Shown: positions 61,390-64,000 of the stretch, piece after piece
Layout: the number at the start of each line of letters is the position of its first letter
Position numbering within the stretch: the stretch's first letter is position 1
Assembly: GCA_025997215.1 (NCBI GenBank)
Contig: BNUH01000007.1
Location: forward strand, 1 to 64,000
Source: Clostridia bacterium
GTDB lineage: Bacteria; Bacillota_A; Clostridia; Christensenellales; Aristaeellaceae
Direction: 5' to 3'
DNA: 64,000 nt
The notes under the pieces: generated by a model
The model's database searches: none
Told to the model about the DNA's origin: nothing
Seen by the model: the letters and a program-made list of their open reading frames with translations, nothing else
Made by a program: the position numbers and the translations under genes

Positions 61390-63180
61390 CTATATCGCGC
61401 TCAACTTCCTCCCGTTAATCAGCGTCGTAGCTCGCACCGCCGCCTCGTCTGCGGTGACGAAGTACGTCCTCTGGTTGGTATATGTGACAAACCCGCCCGG
61501 CGCGCCGCCGGGCTTTTTGACGTACTTGCGCAGCGTGGCGTCGACGGGCACGTTCGAGGATGCTCGCCCCTTGCTGTACCAGGCGGCCAGCGTCAGCGCG
61601 GCATGAAGCGTCGCGTCGGGGACGGTTCCCGCATGCTGGATTACGACGTGCGAACCGGGCATGTCCTTGGCGTGAAGCCAAAGCATGTCGCCATCGGCGG
61701 CTGCGGTGATGCGGTCGTTCTGGGCGCTGGTCTTGCCGACGAGTATCTCAATGCCGTCGGGGGATTGGTAGCGGTGCGGTTCGGACTGGGGCAGCCGGAG
61801 TTTGCGGCTCTTGTTAGTTTTACCAGAATGATCCGCGCGGACGACGCCCGCGTGAATCAGCTGCGCACGCACCTCGGCCAGTTCGGATTCGTCGGCGCAC
61901 ATATCCAGGTCGAGGGATTGGACGCGCAGGAATGCCAGCGTCTCCTCGGTCAGACGCCTCTGCTCCAGCGCGGCGTCGCGGGCGGCCTTCAGCTTGGACG
62001 CCTTCTTGAAGTATTTCTGGGCCGAGCGCACCGCGCCCGCGTGTTCATCCAACGCGATCATGATTTTGGGGGAATCCGTTTGGTTGTAATCTTCAACAGT
62101 GACAGACGTTGCGCCTTGAGGTATCCGGTATAAATTCGCGATGATCAGCTCGCCGAACCGCGAGGCCTGTTCGATCTGCGGTTCGGTATGGATGGCATCC
62201 AGCTGGATCGCTAACTTTTTCTCGGCGCGTTCGATGGCGTTGTCGATCGTCTTGCGGAGGGATTGCTTGCGGCGGTTGACGCGCTCAGCCTCATCGCGAT
62301 GCGCGAAACACGCGTCCATCGCCTCGGATAGTGTTTCGCAACGCTTCTGACGTTCGGCGGCCAGACTGGTTTGGGGGAATGGGTACGCGTCCACGGGCGC
62401 GCCGATCTCATCCACGACCGAGACGGGCGAGAATAATGTCGGCAGATTCGCCAGCAGATCGGCCAGCGCATCGGCTATCGTAAGTCGATCCAGTGAATCC
62501 ATGTAAACGTCGGCATCTCCAGCAACGCGTTTCGCGAATTCCCGCGCGGTCTGCGCGCCGACGCCAATAATTGCGTCGGATATGGCGCGGCTTAACTTAC
62601 CGCCGGACGGCATCCTCGCGTGCAAGTTATCGCATGCCGCAACTGCTGTCGAAGGTTCACCGAATAACGCCGGGTCCAGCCGATCCTGCGCGGGTGGCGC
62701 TTTGTAAATCACGCCGGGCAGCAGTTCGCGGTAACGGTTCACATCCGCGCCGATGCGCCGGATTGCATCCACTACGCGGCCTGAACCATCCAACAACGCG
62801 ATGTTGCTGTGACGTCCCATGCATTCCACAACCAATCGGTGGGTGCTTGCCTCTCCCAACTCATCCTCTGTGGCGAAGTCGATCCAGGCCACGCGGTCGC
62901 CGCCGATAGCACGCACGCCAAGGATAGTCGCGCCCGCCAGCCGTTTACGCAGGAGCATGCAGAACATGGGCGGCTCGGACGGGTTGGGCGGATTCGCGCC
63001 GGTGAGTTGGATGCGCGCGCTATTCGCGTCAGCGCTGAGCAGCAGCCGATGATTCGCGCCGTGGCTGCGTACAGCCAGCACCAGCGTCGATCGATCCGGC
63101 TGGCGCACCTGATCCACGCGCCCGCCGCCCAGGATCGTGTCGCATTCATTACACATAAAACCCATCGCTATGCCGTCCAT
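61390..63180 (-). CDS. rqcH: RqcH/Rqc2-family ribosome quality-control protein (NFACT)
   Basis: A 596-residue NFACT protein. Bacterial RqcH binds stalled 50S-peptidyl-tRNA and adds C-terminal alanine tails. The N-terminal NFACT-N domain includes SEPPMFCMLLRKRLAGATIL, a central coiled coil lies at about 280-420, and the NFACT-R domain near the C-terminus has LWLHAKDMPGSHVVIQHAG. Older annotations call it fibronectin-binding protein. GAGGT precedes the ATG. It is adjacent to pyrI by chance as far as I can see. Confidence 0.93.
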   Translation of the reverse strand: MDGIAMGFMCNECDTILGGGRVDQVRQPDRSTLVLAVRSHGANHRLLLSADANSARIQLTGANPPNPSEPPMFCMLLRKRLAGATILGVRAIGGDRVAWIDFATEDELGEASTHRLVVECMGRHSNIALLDGSGRVVDAIRRIGADVNRYRELLPGVIYKAPPAQDRLDPALFGEPSTAVAACDNLHARMPSGGKLSRAISDAIIGVGAQTAREFAKRVAGDADVYMDSLDRLTIADALADLLANLPTLFSPVSVVDEIGAPVDAYPFPQTSLAAERQKRCETLSEAMDACFAHRDEAERVNRRKQSLRKTIDNAIERAEKKLAIQLDAIHTEPQIEQASRFGELIIANLYRIPQGATSVTVEDYNQTDSPKIMIALDEHAGAVRSAQKYFKKASKLKAARDAALEQRRLTEETLAFLRVQSLDLDMCADESELAEVRAQLIHAGVVRADHSGKTNKSRKLRLPQSEPHRYQSPDGIEILVGKTSAQNDRITAAADGDMLWLHAKDMPGSHVVIQHAGTVPDATLHAALTLAAWYSKGRASSNVPVDATLRKYVKKPGGAPGGFVTYTNQRTYFVTADEAAVRATTLINGRKLSAI

Positions 63181-63198
63181 TTTTACCTCATACCTTCC

Positions 63199-63615
63199 TT
63201 ATGCCTTCGCAGCGTCGCAATAGGCGCAACGGTACAGTCCGCGCACCGGGTCTGTCAGGTGGAATACATGATCCAGCCCCGGTTCGGTGGTCGTGATGCA
63301 GCGTGGATTATTACATTTGATAACGTTGATGATGCGTTCGGGCGGCGACAACTTACGCTTGTGCACCGTCTGGCCGTCGCGGATCACGCTGATCGTCACA
63401 TTGGGATCGACGTAGCCCAGCACGTCCAAATTTACCTCGAACTGCTCATCTATCTTGATGATATCCTTGCGGCCCATTTTCCGACTCTTGCAATTCTTGA
63501 TGATGGCCACGCTGGATTCCAGACGATCCAGACCCAGCAATTGGTATATGCGCATGCTGTTCCCGGCTTGGATGTGATCGATCACGATGCCGTTTTGGAT
63601 ACTGTCAATATTCAT
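63199..63615 (-). CDS. pyrI: aspartate carbamoyltransferase regulatory chain
   Basis: A 138-residue PyrI, the nucleotide-binding regulatory chain of ATCase. The N-terminal allosteric domain has NGIVIDHIQAGNSMRIYQLL. The zinc site is intact: CNNPRC and CAYC near the C-terminus. Its presence implies the PyrB-PyrI holoenzyme with nucleotide feedback. The ATG overlaps the pyrB stop by 4 nt (ATGA). Confidence 0.95.
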   Translation of the reverse strand: MNIDSIQNGIVIDHIQAGNSMRIYQLLGLDRLESSVAIIKNCKSRKMGRKDIIKIDEQFEVNLDVLGYVDPNVTISVIRDGQTVHKRKLSPPERIINVIKCNNPRCITTTEPGLDHVFHLTDPVRGLYRCAYCDAAKA

Positions 63616-64000
63616 ACGCTTTCATTCACCCCCAGCATGGTCATGAGCAGGGCCTTGCGGATCACCTTGCCATAGAACATTTGCTTGAAATAGACAGCGC
63701 GCGGGTCGTCGTCCACCTCGACCGCGATCTCGTTCACGCGCGGCAGGGGATGCAGGATGGTCAGGTCTGCTCTGGCATTCGATAGCATATTCAGCGTGAG
63801 GATGTAGCTGTCCTTCAGCCGCACATAGTCCGCTTCGTTGAAGAATCGCTCCTTCTGCACGCGCGTCATGTACAGCGCGTCCAAGTCGGGCATCGCGCTC
63901 TCGAGCGAGACGGTTTCTTCAAATGATACGTTTGAACGCGCCAGACCGTCGAGTATGTAATCCGGCGCGCGCAGCTCCTCCGGCGAGATCAGCACGAAGC
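63612..64000 (-). CDS. pyrB: aspartate carbamoyltransferase catalytic chain, 3' part
   Basis: The C-terminal part (about 129 residues) of ATCase, cut by the window end; the gene runs on beyond 64000. Diagnostic segments are LDALYMTRVQKERF and LHPLPRVNEIAVEVDDDPRA (aspartate binding) with VYFKQMFYGKVIRKALL to finish. It uses carbamoyl phosphate from CarAB to start pyrimidine synthesis. Coupled to pyrI by a 4-nt overlap. Confidence 0.95.
   Translation of the reverse strand, partial: FVLISPEELRAPDYILDGLARSNVSFEETVSLESAMPDLDALYMTRVQKERFFNEADYVRLKDSYILTLNMLSNARADLTILHPLPRVNEIAVEVDDDPRAVYFKQMFYGKVIRKALLMTMLGVNESV

Noticed and set aside
62809..63675. 288-codon plus-strand frame across rqcH and pyrI
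   Set aside because: Crosses the boundary of two real minus-strand genes; shadow frame.

Overview
The window reads as one contiguous stretch of a GC-rich, endospore-lineage Clostridia-type Firmicute. Supporting signs are a GerM spore-germination protein, a CD1247-type acidic zinc-ribbon protein after efp, a single-chain glycyl-tRNA synthetase, RqcH, a CdaR/PucR-type regulator, strong GGAGG ribosome sites and near-consensus sigma-A promoters. Genus cannot be called from the sequence. I see no rRNA, tRNA, CRISPR array, transposase, integrase or phage gene.

Layout. 1-8619 (+): a structured repeat, a promoter, a thioredoxin-like gene, then an intracellular sugar-release cluster (GH51 arabinofuranosidase, GH106-like glycosidase, aldose-1-epimerase relative, GH3 glycosidase). 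8616-11281 (-): iron/cobalamin-type ABC importer. 11446-15352 (+): Xaa-Pro peptidase, efp, CD1247-like protein, glyQS, a small membrane protein. 15361-18334 (-): rRNA methyltransferase, P-loop ATPase and a membrane protein in a translationally coupled chain. 19090-19815: a non-coding, hairpin-rich inverted-repeat element. 19816-20749 (-): yceD-rpmF-thioredoxin. 20950 (+): Uma2 nuclease-like singleton. 21521-24824 (-): gerM-rdgB-phosphodiesterase and a hydroxyacid dehydrogenase. 24923-29835 (-): CtpA protease, PucR-type regulator, orphan MsmK-type ATPase and two small proteins of unknown function.

29951-41764 (-) is an arginine and carbamoyl-phosphate block: argC-argJ-argB-argD-argF, a hairpin cluster, carA, then carB fused in frame to a diaminopimelate-epimerase (DapF) domain, an Fpg/Nei-like glycosylase and a DUF2087 protein. 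pyrI and the 3' part of pyrB close the window at 63199-64000, so carbamoyl phosphate made here can feed both arginine and pyrimidine synthesis.

41948-48071 holds rubredoxin (-) and, on +, a polar amino-acid ABC importer, a parvulin-type foldase lipoprotein, and a left-handed beta-helix protein next to glmM. 48109-52270 (-) is a complete sugar ABC importer (binding protein, ATPase, two permeases). Then come fhs (+), galM and a flavin reductase (-), a secreted coiled-coil protein (-), a short str operon (L7Ae-like, rpsL, rpsG, then fusA) without adjacent rpoBC or tuf, and rqcH.

The most unusual observations are the CarB-DapF fusion, whose DapF half carries Ala at the position of the first catalytic Cys, and a three-copy intergenic repeat family made of consecutive hairpins whose stems change in a compensatory way. 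Most of the rest is ordinary housekeeping metabolism.
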